From Streptomyces sp. 2114.4 (GTDB taxonomy: Bacteria; Actinomycetota; Actinomycetes; Streptomycetales; Streptomycetaceae): DNA of 64,000 nucleotides. The notes below the pieces were generated by a model. That model did no database searches, was not told where the DNA came from, and saw nothing but the letters and a program-made list of their open reading frames with translations. The translations under genes and the position numbers were made by a program. Below are positions 1 through 9,820 of this stretch, piece by piece. The stretch is taken from contig NZ_FYEY01000001.1 of assembly GCF_900187385.1 (NCBI RefSeq), positions 744,001-808,000 on the forward strand, given 5' to 3'. Positions within the stretch are counted from its first letter, which is position 1. Every line of letters begins with the position of its first letter.

Positions 1-298
1 TGCCCGGCAGGTGACGGATGGCCAGGCCGACCAGCAGGCCGGCCACCACGAGCATCGGGACCGGCCACCACAGGGGCGTCCCGGCCAGGCCCAGCGCCCG
101 CGGCAGGTCCGTGTAGATCAGTGGTTCCAGCTCGTGCACCAGCGCGAGGAAGCCGAACGCGACGGCACAGACCGGGAAGCCGACCACCGCCGCCACCAGC
201 AGGAGCTTCAGATAGCCGCGGGTGCGCACCAGTGCGTAGGGATCCCGGTACACGGTGGCGGGAGTCTCGCCCGCCGGGCCGGTGGAGTCGGCTGACAT
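1..298 (-). CDS. ClC-family chloride/ion channel protein, N-terminal part (runs off the window)
   Basis: The reverse strand reads from an ATG at 298 to the window edge without a stop, giving about 99 residues. The N-terminus contains YALVRTRGYLKLLL, then two hydrophobic stretches separated by HELEPLIYTDLP, and the fragment ends IRHLPG. This matches the start of actinobacterial voltage-gated-type chloride channel proteins as I know them. The protein would be a multi-pass membrane transporter. Only the first one or two membrane segments are visible, so the selectivity motifs cannot be checked. The downstream end lies outside the window. Confidence 0.7.
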   Translation of the reverse strand, partial: MSADSTGPAGETPATVYRDPYALVRTRGYLKLLLVAAVVGFPVCAVAFGFLALVHELEPLIYTDLPRALGLAGTPLWWPVPMLVVAGLLVGLAIRHLPG

Positions 299-413
299 CG
301 CCTCGCCTCCCTCGCCGCCGCCGTGCCGAGCCTGTCACGACCGGTCCGCCACGGCATGCCGGGCGCGTCCTCGGAGGCATGGCCATCCGGGTGAACCGGG
401 CCGCGCGGTGGCC

Positions 414-1322
414 TCACCCCTGCGGCGCCGCCGTCTCCTTGAGGGCGGCCAGCACCGGGCGGAGCAACGGGTGTTCCTCGGCGCCGCGGCGTACGGCGGC
501 GAAGACCCGGCGGGTGGGGGCGACGTCGTCGACGGGGCGGACCACCACGCCCGTGAGGTCCATGTCGCGCAGGGCCGAGCGGGGGACGAGGGCCACCCCC
601 GCGGCGGCCGAGGCGAGGGCGACGACGGCCCGGAAGTCGTCGGAGGAATGCTCCAGCCGGGGCTCGAAACCGGCGTATTCGCAGGCCAGGACGACCACAT
701 CATGGCAGGGGTTGCCGGGATAGGGGCCGATCCAGGGGTCCTCGGCGAGATCGGCCAGAGCCACCTGCGGCAGGCCGGCCAGGCGGTGGCCGGGCGGCAG
801 CACGGCGTCGAACGGCTCGGCGTAGAGCGGGACCCGGGTCAGCCGCGGGTCGTCGGCGCGGGGCGCGCCCCGGTATTCGACGGCGACCGCCACGTCCACC
901 TGCCGGTCCAGGACCATCAGCAGGCTGGCGTCGCCCTCGGCGTCCTGGACGCGGACCCGGATGCCGGGCGCGGTGCGGGTGAGCGCGGTGAGCGCGGGCG
1001 CGACGACCAGGCCGATGCCGGTGGCGAAGGCCGCGACGGTGACCGTGCCGGCCTCGCCCGAGCCGTAGGCGGCGAGCTCGGACTCGGCGCGCTCCAGCTG
1101 GGCGAGGACGGCGTTGGCGTGGGCGAGCAGGATGTCGCCCGCGGCGGTCAGCCGGACGCCGCGGGCGCTGCGTTCCACCAGGCGGTGGCCGGTCTCCGCT
1201 TCCAGGGCGGCGAGCTGCTGGGAGACCGCCGAGGGCGTGAGGTAGAGCGCGGCGGCCGCGGCGGTGACCGTTCGGTGGTCGGCCACCGCACGGAGGATGT
1301 GCAGCCGTCGTGCTTCGATCAT
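414..1322 (-). CDS. LysR-family transcriptional regulator
   Basis: The 302-residue product has a classic LysR layout. An N-terminal winged helix-turn-helix spans about residues 1-60 (MIEARRLHILRAVADHRTVT, then SAVSQQLAALE), followed by a linker helix and a periplasmic-binding-protein-like effector domain from about residue 90. The effector domain contains VDVAVAVEYRG and DPWIGPYPGNPCHD. The length is normal for the family. It lies 35 bp downstream of kbl on the same strand, so it could be co-transcribed with tdh-kbl or read separately. The effector is unknown, and a role in threonine catabolism is inference from position only. Confidence 0.9.
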   Translation of the reverse strand: MIEARRLHILRAVADHRTVTAAAAALYLTPSAVSQQLAALEAETGHRLVERSARGVRLTAAGDILLAHANAVLAQLERAESELAAYGSGEAGTVTVAAFATGIGLVVAPALTALTRTAPGIRVRVQDAEGDASLLMVLDRQVDVAVAVEYRGAPRADDPRLTRVPLYAEPFDAVLPPGHRLAGLPQVALADLAEDPWIGPYPGNPCHDVVVLACEYAGFEPRLEHSSDDFRAVVALASAAAGVALVPRSALRDMDLTGVVVRPVDDVAPTRRVFAAVRRGAEEHPLLRPVLAALKETAAPQG

Positions 1323-1357
1323 GCTCCCAGTTTCGCAGGCCCCGCCGGTGCGGGGCG

Positions 1358-2551
1358 TCAGGCGCCCAGCGCGGACCGCGCGTCGATGAAGGCGTCGACC
1401 GCGCGGTGGACGTCCGCGGTGGAGTGGGCGGCGGACAGCTGTACGCGGATCCGCGCCTGGCCCTGCGGGACCACCGGGTAGGAGAAGCCGATGACGTAGA
1501 CGCCGCGCTCCAGCAGCAGCTCCGCCATCCGGGCCGCCTCGGCCGCGTCGCCGATCATGACGGGGGCGATGGCGTGGTCGCCCGGGAGGACGTCGAAGCC
1601 CTCCTCGGTCATCCGCGAGCGGAACAGCGCGGTGTTGGCGTGCAGCTGCTCGCGCAGGTCGCCGGCCGACTCCAGCAGGTCGAGCACCTTCAGCGAGGCG
1701 GCGGCGATCACCGGGGCGAGCGAGTTGGAGAAGAGGTACGGGCGCGAGCGCTGGCGCAGCAGCGCGACGATCTCGGCGCGGGCCGCGACATAGCCGCCGG
1801 AGGCGCCGCCGAGGGCCTTGCCGAGGGTGCCGGTGATGATGTCGACCCGGTCCATGACGTCATGGAGCTCGGGGGTGCCGCGGCCGCCGGGGCCGACGAA
1901 GCCGACCGCGTGCGAGTCGTCGACCATCACCATGGCGCCGTAGCGGTCGGCCAGGTCGCAGATCTCGCGCAGCGGCGCCACGTAGCCGTCCATGGAGAAC
2001 ACGCCGTCGGTGACGACGAGCTTACGGCCGTCGCTGCCGGCCTCCTTCAACTGGCGTTCCAGATCGGCCATGTCGCGGTTGGCGTAGCGGAAGCGGCGGG
2101 CCTTGGACAGGCGGATGCCGTCGATGATGGAGGCGTGGTTGAGGGCGTCGGAGATGACCGCGTCGTCCGGGCCGAGCAGGGTCTCGAAGACACCGCCGTT
2201 GGCGTCGAAGCAGGAGGAGTAGAGGATGGTGTCCTCCTGGCCGAGGAAGCCGGAGATCCGCTGTTCCAGCTCCTTGTGGACCTCCTGGGTGCCGCAGATG
2301 AAGCGGACCGAGGCGAGGCCGTAGCCCCAGCGGTCGAGCGCTTCGTGGGCGGCCGCGACGACCTCGGGGTGGTCGGCGAGGCCGAGGTAGTTGTTGGCGC
2401 AGAAGTTCAGTACCTCTCCGGGGTTGCCTCCCGCGGTGACCGCCACGGTGGCGGACTGCGGGGTGCCGATGACCCGCTCGGGCTTGTGCAGGCCGGCGGC
2501 GCGGATCTCGTCGAGGGTGCCGCGCAGTTCATCGCGTACGGAGTCGAACAT
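1358..2551 (-). CDS. kbl: Glycine C-acetyltransferase (2-amino-3-ketobutyrate CoA ligase)
   Basis: The 397-residue cytoplasmic PLP enzyme (E. coli Kbl is 398) cleaves 2-amino-3-ketobutyrate with CoA to glycine and acetyl-CoA. The alpha-oxoamine synthase fold is recognisable from [15 protein letters not shown] near residue 50, [16 protein letters not shown] near residue 210, and the PLP-lysine motif [14 protein letters not shown] near residue 245. The ATG at 2551 gives the family's usual [20 protein letters not shown] start; a longer upstream reading is open but Arg/Pro-rich and non-conserved. It follows tdh by 82 bp on the same strand, forming the Tdh-Kbl threonine degradation pair. Confidence 0.96.
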   Translation of the reverse strand: MFDSVRDELRGTLDEIRAAGLHKPERVIGTPQSATVAVTAGGNPGEVLNFCANNYLGLADHPEVVAAAHEALDRWGYGLASVRFICGTQEVHKELEQRISGFLGQEDTILYSSCFDANGGVFETLLGPDDAVISDALNHASIIDGIRLSKARRFRYANRDMADLERQLKEAGSDGRKLVVTDGVFSMDGYVAPLREICDLADRYGAMVMVDDSHAVGFVGPGGRGTPELHDVMDRVDIITGTLGKALGGASGGYVAARAEIVALLRQRSRPYLFSNSLAPVIAAASLKVLDLLESAGDLREQLHANTALFRSRMTEEGFDVLPGDHAIAPVMIGDAAEAARMAELLLERGVYVIGFSYPVVPQGQARIRVQLSAAHSTADVHRAVDAFIDARSALGA

Positions 2552-2633
2552 CAGGGGTGTCTCCAGGAGTCGGGGGAAGCGGGCGCGCGGTGCGAAGGGG
2601 CGCGCCGGGGACGGAGGCCGGGCCGGGAAGTGC

Positions 2634-3662
2634 TCAGGTGGTCCAGTCGAGGATGATCTTGCCGCTCTGGCCGCTGGCGGCGTCGTCGAAGGCGGCGTCG
2701 AAGTCCTCGTACGCATAGCGGCCGGTGATCACCGGCGCGAGGTCGAGACCGCCTTCGAGCAGTACGGACATCGCGTACCAGGTCTCGAACATCTCCCGGC
2801 CGTAGATGCCCTTGATCGTGATCATGGAAGTGACGATCCGGGACCAGTCCACGGGGAACTGTTCGGCAGGCAGGCCGAGGACGGCGATCCGGCCGCCGTG
2901 CGTCATGTTGGCGATCATGTCCTGCATCGCCTCGGGCCGGCCGGACATCTCCAGTCCGATGTCGAAGCCCTCGCGCAGGCCGAGTTCGCGCTGCCCGTCG
3001 GCGATGGTCGACTCGGCGACATTGAGGGCGAGGCTGACCCCGACCTTGCGGGCCAGTGCCAGGCGCGCCTCGCTGACGTCCGTGATCATGACATTGCGGG
3101 CCCCGGCATGCCGGGCGACGGCGGCGGCCATGATGCCGATCGGCCCGGCGCCGGTGATCAGTACGTCCTCGCCGACCAGCGGGAACGACAGCGCGGTGTG
3201 CACGGCGTTGCCGAAGGGGTCGAAGACGGCGGCGATATCGAGGTCGACAGGGACGCGGTGCACCCACACATTGGTGGCGGGCAGTGCCACGTACTCGGCG
3301 AACGCGCCGTCCCGGCCGACGCCGAGACCGACGGTGGCGCGGCACAGATGGCGGCGGCCGGCCAGACAGTTGCGGCACTTGCCGCAGACGAGGTGGCCCT
3401 CGCCGCTCACCAGATCGCCGGTCTTGACCTCGGCCACATCGCGGCCGGTCGCCACCACCTCACCGACGAATTCATGACCGATCGTCAGCGGGGTGCCGAT
3501 GGACTGCTGGGCCCAGCCGTCCCAGGCGCGGATGTGCAGATCGGTGCCGCAGATGCCGGTGCGCAGCACCTTGATCAGGACATCCCCCGGGCCGACGGCC
3601 GGCTCCGGCACGTCCATGAGCCAGAGACCCGGCTCCGCTTTCTGCTTGACCAGTGCCTTCAC
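2634..3662 (-). CDS. tdh: L-threonine 3-dehydrogenase
   Basis: The 342-residue zinc-dependent MDR dehydrogenase oxidises L-threonine to 2-amino-3-ketobutyrate with NAD+, the substrate of the adjacent Kbl. Visible motifs are the catalytic-zinc region CGTDLHI and GHEFVGEV, the four-cysteine structural zinc loop ([15 protein letters not shown]) near residue 100, and the Rossmann motif [12 protein letters not shown]. It starts at GTG 3662, with a GGGAG ribosome site nine bases upstream on the minus strand. Length and sequence closely fit the family (E. coli Tdh is 341 residues). It is the first gene of the tdh-kbl unit. Confidence 0.97.
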   Translation of the reverse strand: MKALVKQKAEPGLWLMDVPEPAVGPGDVLIKVLRTGICGTDLHIRAWDGWAQQSIGTPLTIGHEFVGEVVATGRDVAEVKTGDLVSGEGHLVCGKCRNCLAGRRHLCRATVGLGVGRDGAFAEYVALPATNVWVHRVPVDLDIAAVFDPFGNAVHTALSFPLVGEDVLITGAGPIGIMAAAVARHAGARNVMITDVSEARLALARKVGVSLALNVAESTIADGQRELGLREGFDIGLEMSGRPEAMQDMIANMTHGGRIAVLGLPAEQFPVDWSRIVTSMITIKGIYGREMFETWYAMSVLLEGGLDLAPVITGRYAYEDFDAAFDDAASGQSGKIILDWTT

Positions 3663-4136
3663 CGCAACGGCTCCCGTACCTGAGTGTGACCCTGCCGGGT
3701 GCCGTCCCCGGCCACCCGATCTTCGTCAGGAAATCTTCCCTACGACGGCCGCCCGGTCCATCGAGGATTTCTTAAGCACGGTCACAGTTGCCCTTTACGC
3801 CCCATGGACAACGGGGTGCACGGCCGCGGACGTGAGGGCGGTCACGCACCGCGCGAAGCCGGCCGCACCGGCGAATGCGCAGCTCGGGGGCGGTGCCGGT
3901 GGTCCGGGTGAGGTGATCGGGCAGCTCGCCCGGGAGGGTGCCGGGGGCCGCGCGGCCGGTGCGGGAGTGTAAACGTTCGCCACCGCAAGCGTCGGAATTC
4001 ATCACAGCTTGAGTGGCCGTGAGACCCGGATGCACGGGGCTACGTAGGACTGAGTGGCAGCAACACACGGGTGCTGACGCGACGCACCGCGGTCGCCCGT
4101 GTGCCTCGTTCCTGTGCGTCCCTGGAGGTCAGTGAA
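3663..4136. other. Intergenic region between tdh and the secreted protease (divergent)
   Basis: These 474 bp lie upstream of two divergent genes, so they should hold both promoters. Open frames on both strands here are short and Arg/Pro/Ala-rich and match nothing I recognise. The only clear element is the ribosome site at the right edge, GGAGG at 4124-4128, which sets the TTG start of the protease. I see no RNA gene or repeat. Confidence 0.5.
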
Positions 4137-5726
4137 TTGAGCCACCGACATGTGAACAAGCGCCTTCGGACCGGCGCCATCGCCACCGCCGGTGTGGCCG
4201 CCGTCGCGGCCGCGGCGATCCTGCTCCCCAACGCCAACGCGAGCACGGACCAGCGGGCGGCCCCGAAGACACTCAGCGCCCACTCGGCCACGCAGCTGGC
4301 GGCGTCCCTGAAGGCGGACCTGGGGGACAAGGGCGCCGGCTGGTATCTGGACAGCGCGAACGGCCACCTGGTCATGAACGTGCTGTCGGAGGACGACGCC
4401 AAGAGCGTCACGGCCAAGGGCGCCGTCGCCAAGGTCGTGCACAACAGCATGACCGCGCTGAAGGCCGGAGCGAAGACCCTGCGGGACTCCGCCTCGGTGC
4501 CCGGCACCGCGTGGTCGATCGACCCGAAGACCAACAAGATCGTGGTGCTCGCCGACAGAACGGTTACCGGCGCAAAGATGGCCACGCTCAACAAGGCCAC
4601 GCAGGGCATGGGCGCGGGCATGGTCACCGTCAAGCGGTCTCAGGGCGAGTTCAAGCGGTACGACGGCGGGAACGCGGGGAGTGCAGCGGGGGGCGCGGCA
4701 GGCAACGGGCAGGCGGCGGGCGGTGCCGGGAACGCCGGCGCGGCGGGCGGCGGGAACGCCGGCGCGGCAGGTGGCGGCAATGCGGGAGCGTCAGGCGGCG
4801 GCGGTGGTCAGGCTGCGGGCGGTGCCGGCGGCGACGGTGGGGCCGGCGGCGGGCAGGCCGCGGGGCCGGTCGGTGGCAGCGCCATCTTCGGCGGCAACGC
4901 ACGCTGCTCGCTGGGTTTCAATGTCACGGTCAAGGGCGCACCGGCGTTCCTGACGGCCGGTCACTGCGGCAACGACTCCAAGACCTGGACGGCCGACCAG
5001 GGCGGCAGCCAGCCGCTGGGCACGGTGGCCGACTCCAAGTTCCCCAAGACGGACTTCGCGCTGGTCACCTACGACGACAAGGGCGCCAAGCCGGAGAGCG
5101 CGGTCGACAAGGGGGACGGCACCACTCAGAAGATCACCAAGGCCGCGGAGGCCGCCGTCGGGATGAAGGTGCAGCGCTCGGGCAGCACCACCGGCCTGCA
5201 CGACGGCACGGTCACCGGCCTCGATGCGACGGTGAACTACGGCAACGGCGACATCGTCAACGGCCTCATACAGACCGATGTCTGCGCGGAGCCCGGCGAC
5301 AGCGGCGGCTCGATGTTCTCCGGCGACTCGGCGGTCGGGCTGACCTCCGGCGGCAGCGGCGACTGCACCGCGGGCGGCGAGACCTTCTTCCAGCCGGTCA
5401 CCGACGCGCTCAAGGCCACGGGAGCCGAGATCGGCGCCGGGGGCGGCGGCGCGGGTGGCGGTGACGCGGCAGCGGGCGGCGCAGCAGCAGGTGGCGGCGG
5501 TGCCGCGGCCGGTGGCGGTGACGCGGCAGCAGGCGGCGGTGACGCGGCGGCCGGTGGCAGCGACGCGGCAGCGGGTGGCGCCGGGGCCGGCGACGCCGGT
5601 GCCGGAAGCGCCGGAGCCGGGGATGCCGGAAGCGCGGGCGCGGGAGACGCCGGTGCCGGTGCCCAGGACCCCGGTACGGGTGCCCAGGACCTGGGAGCCG
5701 GCGGTAGCGGTGACGGTCTGAACTGA
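4137..5726 (+). CDS. Secreted trypsin-like serine protease (S1E/streptogrisin type) with Gly-rich linker and tail
   Basis: The 529-residue preproprotease starts at TTG 4137, eight bases after GGAGG. The N-terminus has a basic stretch and hydrophobic core ending NANAS, a likely signal peptide. A prodomain (about 35-180) resembles those of alpha-lytic protease/streptogrisin enzymes. A Gly/Ala/Asn-rich linker follows (about 185-250). The mature catalytic domain begins around AIFGGNARCSLGFNV and has the triad His276 (TAGHCG), Asp306 (KTDFALV) and Ser389 (GDSGGS). The last 90 or so residues are an unusual GGDAAAGG/GAGDAG low-complexity tail. The enzyme should be exported and self-processed. Streptogrisin C has a different C-terminal domain, so the tail is not simply that subtype. 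Confidence 0.92.
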   Translation: MSHRHVNKRLRTGAIATAGVAAVAAAAILLPNANASTDQRAAPKTLSAHSATQLAASLKADLGDKGAGWYLDSANGHLVMNVLSEDDAKSVTAKGAVAKVVHNSMTALKAGAKTLRDSASVPGTAWSIDPKTNKIVVLADRTVTGAKMATLNKATQGMGAGMVTVKRSQGEFKRYDGGNAGSAAGGAAGNGQAAGGAGNAGAAGGGNAGAAGGGNAGASGGGGGQAAGGAGGDGGAGGGQAAGPVGGSAIFGGNARCSLGFNVTVKGAPAFLTAGHCGNDSKTWTADQGGSQPLGTVADSKFPKTDFALVTYDDKGAKPESAVDKGDGTTQKITKAAEAAVGMKVQRSGSTTGLHDGTVTGLDATVNYGNGDIVNGLIQTDVCAEPGDSGGSMFSGDSAVGLTSGGSGDCTAGGETFFQPVTDALKATGAEIGAGGGGAGGGDAAAGGAAAGGGGAAAGGGDAAAGGGDAAAGGSDAAAGGAGAGDAGAGSAGAGDAGSAGAGDAGAGAQDPGTGAQDLGAGGSGDGLN

Positions 5727-5781
5727 CCTCTGGGCCCTTGCGCCCCTTGATCCCCTGGTCCCCGGGATCCCCTCTGTTCCT

Positions 5782-5820
5782 CGGCCCCGTCCCCTGCAAC
5801 TGCGCAGGCGGGCGGGGCCG
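5782..5820 (+). terminator. GC-rich hairpin after the protease gene
   Basis: The arm CGGCCCCGTCCCCTGC (5782-5797) can pair imperfectly with GCAGGCGGGCGGGGCCG (5804-5820) across a short loop. It lies 56 bp past the protease stop and before the convergent VOC gene. There is no U-tract, as is usual in Streptomyces. Confidence 0.55.
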
Positions 5821-5884
5821 TTGAGCGTGGGAGCCACAAACCGGAAGAGGCCTCGGGCCAGGACGCGGCCTCAGGCCTCAGGCC

Positions 5885-6664
5885 TCAGTAAGAGACGACG
5901 GTGAAAAGGCCGCCGTCCGGGTCACGGATGACGGCCTGTTGGCCCTTGCCGTCCGGGGTCGGCGTCACGGGGGTGACGGTTCCGCCGGCGGCCACCGCGG
6001 CGGCCGTCACCTTCTCGATCTCGCGGACCGGAAAGTGGACGTGCCAGCGGGGGCGCACCCGCGGGTCCGGGGCGGACTCCACGGCACCGCCCCGCAGGGT
6101 GGCGAGGGTGTGCCGACCGTCCCGGACGAGGACCTGGTCGTGTTCGTAGGTCACATCGCAGCCGCCCGGCTCCCCGGAGGCCCAGCCGAAGACCTCCGCG
6201 TAGAAGATGGCGGCCGCGAACCCGTCCCGGGTGCGCAGTTCGAGCAGGGCGGGTGCGGCGCCGCGTCCGACCGACCACGCCAGGGTCTGGCCCTCCCAGA
6301 AGCCGAAGGTGGCGCCGTCGGGGTCGGCGGCGAGGGCGGCGCGTCCGGGACCGAGCTTGAGCGGTCCGACGGCGACGGTCGCCCCGCGCTCGCGGATCCG
6401 GTCCGCGGTGTCGTCGGCGTTCTCCACCGCGAAGTAGGAGGTCCAGGCCACGGCGACCTGAAAGCTCTGGGCGAGGGCACCGATGCCGGCGACCGGCTGT
6501 CCGTCGGCCACCGCGACGGAGAACTCCTCACCGAGGCTGGCCGGGCGGAACCGCCAGCCCAGGACGGCGGAGTAGAAATCCTGCGCGGATTCCAGGTCGC
6601 GCGCCATCAGACTGACCCAGCACGGAGCGCCACGTACCGGAGTGGCCGGGCCATGGGCCGACAT
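5885..6664 (-). CDS. VOC-superfamily protein with two glyoxalase/bleomycin-resistance-type domains
   Basis: The 259-residue cytoplasmic protein has two tandem beta-alpha-beta-beta-beta modules. The first starts APCWVSLMARDLESAQDFYS and ends ADPDGATFGFWEG (about residues 12-125). The second starts near PALLELRTRD and ends IRDPDGGLFTVVSY (about 135-259). The start at ATG 6664 follows an AGGAGG site with good spacing. Two-domain VOC proteins of this kind are common in Streptomyces and usually lack an assigned substrate. It is divergent from the phosphatase at 6816. Possible roles are ligand binding or a dioxygenase/isomerase-like reaction, and the sequence does not decide between them. Confidence 0.85.
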   Translation of the reverse strand: MSAHGPATPVRGAPCWVSLMARDLESAQDFYSAVLGWRFRPASLGEEFSVAVADGQPVAGIGALAQSFQVAVAWTSYFAVENADDTADRIRERGATVAVGPLKLGPGRAALAADPDGATFGFWEGQTLAWSVGRGAAPALLELRTRDGFAAAIFYAEVFGWASGEPGGCDVTYEHDQVLVRDGRHTLATLRGGAVESAPDPRVRPRWHVHFPVREIEKVTAAAVAAGGTVTPVTPTPDGKGQQAVIRDPDGGLFTVVSY

Positions 6665-6815
6665 GACATCTGCCTCCTGTTGCTCAGCGCCCCTTCCCAC
6701 TCTGCCAGCGACAGGGCGGGGCCGCACCAAGGGCGCGTCCCCCGGCGGCAGCGCAGTTGTGCCGCTCTTGATCAGGCTCGATGCTGTAAATACTGAACCG
6801 GGCTGGGTTGATGCC

Positions 6816-9251
6816 ATGAACGCATGGAACGCGGCGGAGAGCGCCGATTTCCGTGGTCCCCTCGACGTCACCAGGGCGGCCACAGCGGTGCTGGACGCCC
6901 AGGACCGCATCATCGGGTGGAGCCCGGCGGCCCAGCGGCTCCTCGGGTACACCCCGCAGGAGATCATCGGGCGCCCCGTGGAGACGCTGGTACCGGCCGG
7001 TCCGGCACCGGCCTCCCCCGCGACCGAAGCCTCGCCGAGCGGCAGCCAGGCGCACACGCTGCGGCACCGTGACGGCCGGATGCTGCGGATGGCCGTCACG
7101 AGCTGCCCGCTCGCCGACGTCCGCGGGGTCGCCGAGGTGTCCGGGACCGCCGGTACGCAGCCGGCCCGTGTCCTGGTGGCGGCCGCGCTGGACGAGCACC
7201 GGATGTGGGAGTCCCGCCAGGCGATGTTGCACGGTCTGGCCACCCAGTCTCCGGTGGGCCTGGGCATCTATGACACCGAACTGCGGCTGATCTGGGCGAA
7301 CGGTGCGTACACCCGGGAGATCGGGCTGCCGGTGGACGAGTTCCTCGGCGCCAGGGCCAATGAGCTGTACCCGGACGGCGAGTTTGTGACCGAGGGGTAT
7401 CCACGCACCCTCGACGCGGTGATGCGGCAGGTCCTCGACAGCGGCGAACCGGTCCTCGACCTGCACTTCGTCGGCCAGCAGCCCTCCGCCCCGGGGTCCG
7501 ATCACGTCTGGTCCTGCTCCTACTACCGGCTGCAGGACGCCCAGGGCCGGGTGCTCGGGGTGTGCGAGGACGCCTTCGACATCAGCGGCCGCTACCAGGC
7601 GCAGCGCCGGCTGAACCTGCTGGTGGAGGCCGGCGCCCGGATCGGCACCACGCTCGATATGACCGTCACCGCACGGGAGATCACCAAGGTGGCGGTGCCG
7701 GCCTTCGCCTCGACGGTCATCGTCGACCTGATGTGGTCCGTGCTGCACGGCGGGGAGCCGGAAGCCGTCGACGGCACCCTGCCGGCCCTGGTGCGGGTGG
7801 CCACCCGCACTGCCGATGCCACACCGGACGGTCCGCTGCAGGGCCCGCACCGCATCGAGTACCCGCCCGGCTCGCTGCAGTACCGCAGCCTGTCCTCCGG
7901 CGGCACGGTGCGCGAGGAGGGCACCGTGGTCGTGCCCCTGCGGGCCGGCGGCGCCCTGATGGGGCTGGTCACCTTCCTCCGGGCGGCCCCGTCGGTCTTC
8001 GACAAAGGGGAGATCGAGCTCGCCGACGAGCTGGTCATCCGGACGGCGGTGTGCCTGGACAACGCCCGCCGCTTCACCCGGGAGCACACCGCCGCGCTGA
8101 CCCTGCAGCGCAATCTGCTGCCGCAGCATCTGCCGGCCCAGTCCGCCGTCGATCTCGCCTACCGCTACCTGCCGAGCGACGAGCGGGCCGGAGTCGGCGG
8201 CGACTGGTTCGACGTCATCGGTCTGTCGGGCACCCGGGTCGGCCTGGTCGTCGGGGACGTGGTCGGCCACGGCCTCCAGGCGGCGGTGACGATGGGGCGG
8301 CTGCGGACGACCGTACGCGCCCTGGCCCGGCTGGACCTGTCCCCCGACGAGCTGCTGAGCCGGCTGGACGACCTGGTGGGACAGACCGCGGAGGAGCAGG
8401 CCGCCACGGTCGGCACGGACGCCGGTCCGGATGATGTGGCCACCGGCGTGACCTGCCTCTACGCGGTCTACGACCCGGTGTCGCGGCGGTGCACCATGGC
8501 GCGGGCCGGGCATCTGCCGCCGGCCGTCGTCGATGCGGAGGGCGGCCTGTACTTCCCGGACCTGCCGGCCGGTCCGCCGCTGGGCCTCGGGGGCCTGCCG
8601 TTCGAATCCCTGGAGATCGAGCTGCCGGTCGGCAGTCTGATCGCGCTGTTCACCAACGGGCTGGTCGAGGGACGCGACCGGGACGTCGACGAGGGGCTGG
8701 CCATCTTGGGCCGGGTGCTGAGCGATCACCGCCGGCCGCTGGACGAGCTGTGCATCCACACGCTGGCGGAGCTGCTGCCGGACGGCCCTGCCGTCGATGA
8801 CTCGGCCCTGCTGCTGGTGCGCACCCGTGAGCTGGACGCCCGGCAGGTGGCGGCCTGGGAACTGCCCGCCGAGCCGGCCGCGGTGGGCAAGGCCCGCGAG
8901 CGGGCGACCGGGCAGCTGCTGGAGTGGGGCCTGGCGGAACTGTCCTACGCGACGGAACTTGTGGTCAGTGAGCTGGTCACCAACGCCGTACGGCATGCGT
9001 CCGGGCCGCTGCACCTGCGGCTGCTGCGCGACCGGACCCTGCTGACCGAGGTGTCGGACACCGGCCACACCTCTCCCCATCTGCGGCACAGCGCCAGCGA
9101 CGACGAGGGCGGGCGGGGGCTGTTCATCGTCGCGCAACTGGTGCAGCGCTGGGGCACGCGCTACACGCCGTACGGCAAGACGATCTGGACGGAACAGGCG
9201 TTTCCGCCGGACTACCCCGGAGCCCCGCGCCCGGCCGGCGGACGGGCCTGA
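6816..9251 (+). CDS. SpoIIE-type protein phosphatase with PAS, PAS/GAF and HATPase (anti-sigma-kinase-like) domains
   Basis: The 811-residue cytoplasmic multidomain signalling protein has, in order: PAS near 20-110 (VLDAQDRIIGWSPAAQRLLG), a second PAS near 138-255 (LGIYDTELRLIWANGAY), GAF near 263-426, PP2C/SpoIIE phosphatase near 430-668 (GGDWFDVIGL and VVGDVVGHG metal-binding motifs), and a C-terminal HATPase_c near 680-805 with N-box SELVTNAVRHASG. Such proteins dephosphorylate anti-anti-sigma factors and can also act as switch kinases in sigma-B/sigma-F-like circuits. The ATG at 6816 was chosen because the upstream codons look non-coding, but no clear ribosome site precedes it. The partner sigma system is not in this window; a STAS protein is encoded at 59.1 kb. 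Confidence 0.93.
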   Translation: MNAWNAAESADFRGPLDVTRAATAVLDAQDRIIGWSPAAQRLLGYTPQEIIGRPVETLVPAGPAPASPATEASPSGSQAHTLRHRDGRMLRMAVTSCPLADVRGVAEVSGTAGTQPARVLVAAALDEHRMWESRQAMLHGLATQSPVGLGIYDTELRLIWANGAYTREIGLPVDEFLGARANELYPDGEFVTEGYPRTLDAVMRQVLDSGEPVLDLHFVGQQPSAPGSDHVWSCSYYRLQDAQGRVLGVCEDAFDISGRYQAQRRLNLLVEAGARIGTTLDMTVTAREITKVAVPAFASTVIVDLMWSVLHGGEPEAVDGTLPALVRVATRTADATPDGPLQGPHRIEYPPGSLQYRSLSSGGTVREEGTVVVPLRAGGALMGLVTFLRAAPSVFDKGEIELADELVIRTAVCLDNARRFTREHTAALTLQRNLLPQHLPAQSAVDLAYRYLPSDERAGVGGDWFDVIGLSGTRVGLVVGDVVGHGLQAAVTMGRLRTTVRALARLDLSPDELLSRLDDLVGQTAEEQAATVGTDAGPDDVATGVTCLYAVYDPVSRRCTMARAGHLPPAVVDAEGGLYFPDLPAGPPLGLGGLPFESLEIELPVGSLIALFTNGLVEGRDRDVDEGLAILGRVLSDHRRPLDELCIHTLAELLPDGPAVDDSALLLVRTRELDARQVAAWELPAEPAAVGKARERATGQLLEWGLAELSYATELVVSELVTNAVRHASGPLHLRLLRDRTLLTEVSDTGHTSPHLRHSASDDEGGRGLFIVAQLVQRWGTRYTPYGKTIWTEQAFPPDYPGAPRPAGGRA

Positions 9252-9364
9252 GGAGGTCCGGCAGGGATCGGCCGGGCGCATGGCGTGCGGGTGTTCGGAG
9301 GCGGTCCCATGATGGAACCAAGCGAGGTCCCGGCGACTCGGCGGGCGCGGACAGAGGAGGACCT

Positions 9365-9556
9365 GTGACGACCAATGGCAGTGACACGTCGGCCGAGCGG
9401 CGCCCGGTCGAGCTGTACACCGGTAGTGAGCGGCCCTACGACCCGGAGGACCTGGTGAAGGCCTCCGGGCGCGAACCCACCCCGTCGAGCCTGGAATGGG
9501 CCAGGCGCCTGATGGCCGAGGAGGGGCCCGGCGCCATCGAGCGGTATCTGCCGTGA
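9365..9556 (+). CDS. Small conserved-looking protein, function unknown
   Basis: The 63-residue protein starts at GTG 9365 just after GAGGAGGA, a strong ribosome site. It is acidic and polar with no membrane segment or cysteine. It ends with SSLEWARRLMAEEGPGAIERYLP, a pattern I associate with short uncharacterised streptomycete proteins. It lies between the phosphatase and the DinB-like gene on the same strand. The strong ribosome site, codon use and a helical C-terminal half support a real gene. No function can be assigned. Confidence 0.7.
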   Translation: MTTNGSDTSAERRPVELYTGSERPYDPEDLVKASGREPTPSSLEWARRLMAEEGPGAIERYLP

Positions 9557-9620
9557 CGGCTGAGGGCTGCGGCTGAGGGTTGACGGCTCACGGCCGGCGG
9601 CTGACGGCTGACGGCTGGCC
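9555..9620 (+). repeat. Degenerate short tandem repeat (CGGCTGA units)
   Basis: Seven or eight imperfect copies of a 7-bp unit close to CGGCTGA run immediately after the stop codon at 9556, including a clean run of CGGCTGACGGCTGACGGCTG near 9598. It lies in the 264-bp gap between two same-strand genes. It may be simple replication slippage, and no function is implied. Confidence 0.55.
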
Positions 9621-9820
9621 GAGCGGGACGGGCACGGAGGTGGGCCCGCCCCGCGAGCGGTGCCGCGGCCCTCTGCACCGCGCCTTCCGGCAAATCGCTT
9701 GCGGCGGCCCCCTGCGCTGGGGAAGATCCCCTCGACGGCGGCCACCTGGGGGTCGCACAGCCCTGCCGACCCGCCCACCCGCCGAGCCCCCGGGGACTCG
9801 GCGCGGAAAGGAACCTCACC

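Noticed and set aside
255..1481. Long plus-strand open frame of 408 codons opposite the LysR gene
   Set aside because: It is the antisense shadow of a clear LysR gene; its composition is Gly/Arg/Ala-rich with no recognisable domain.
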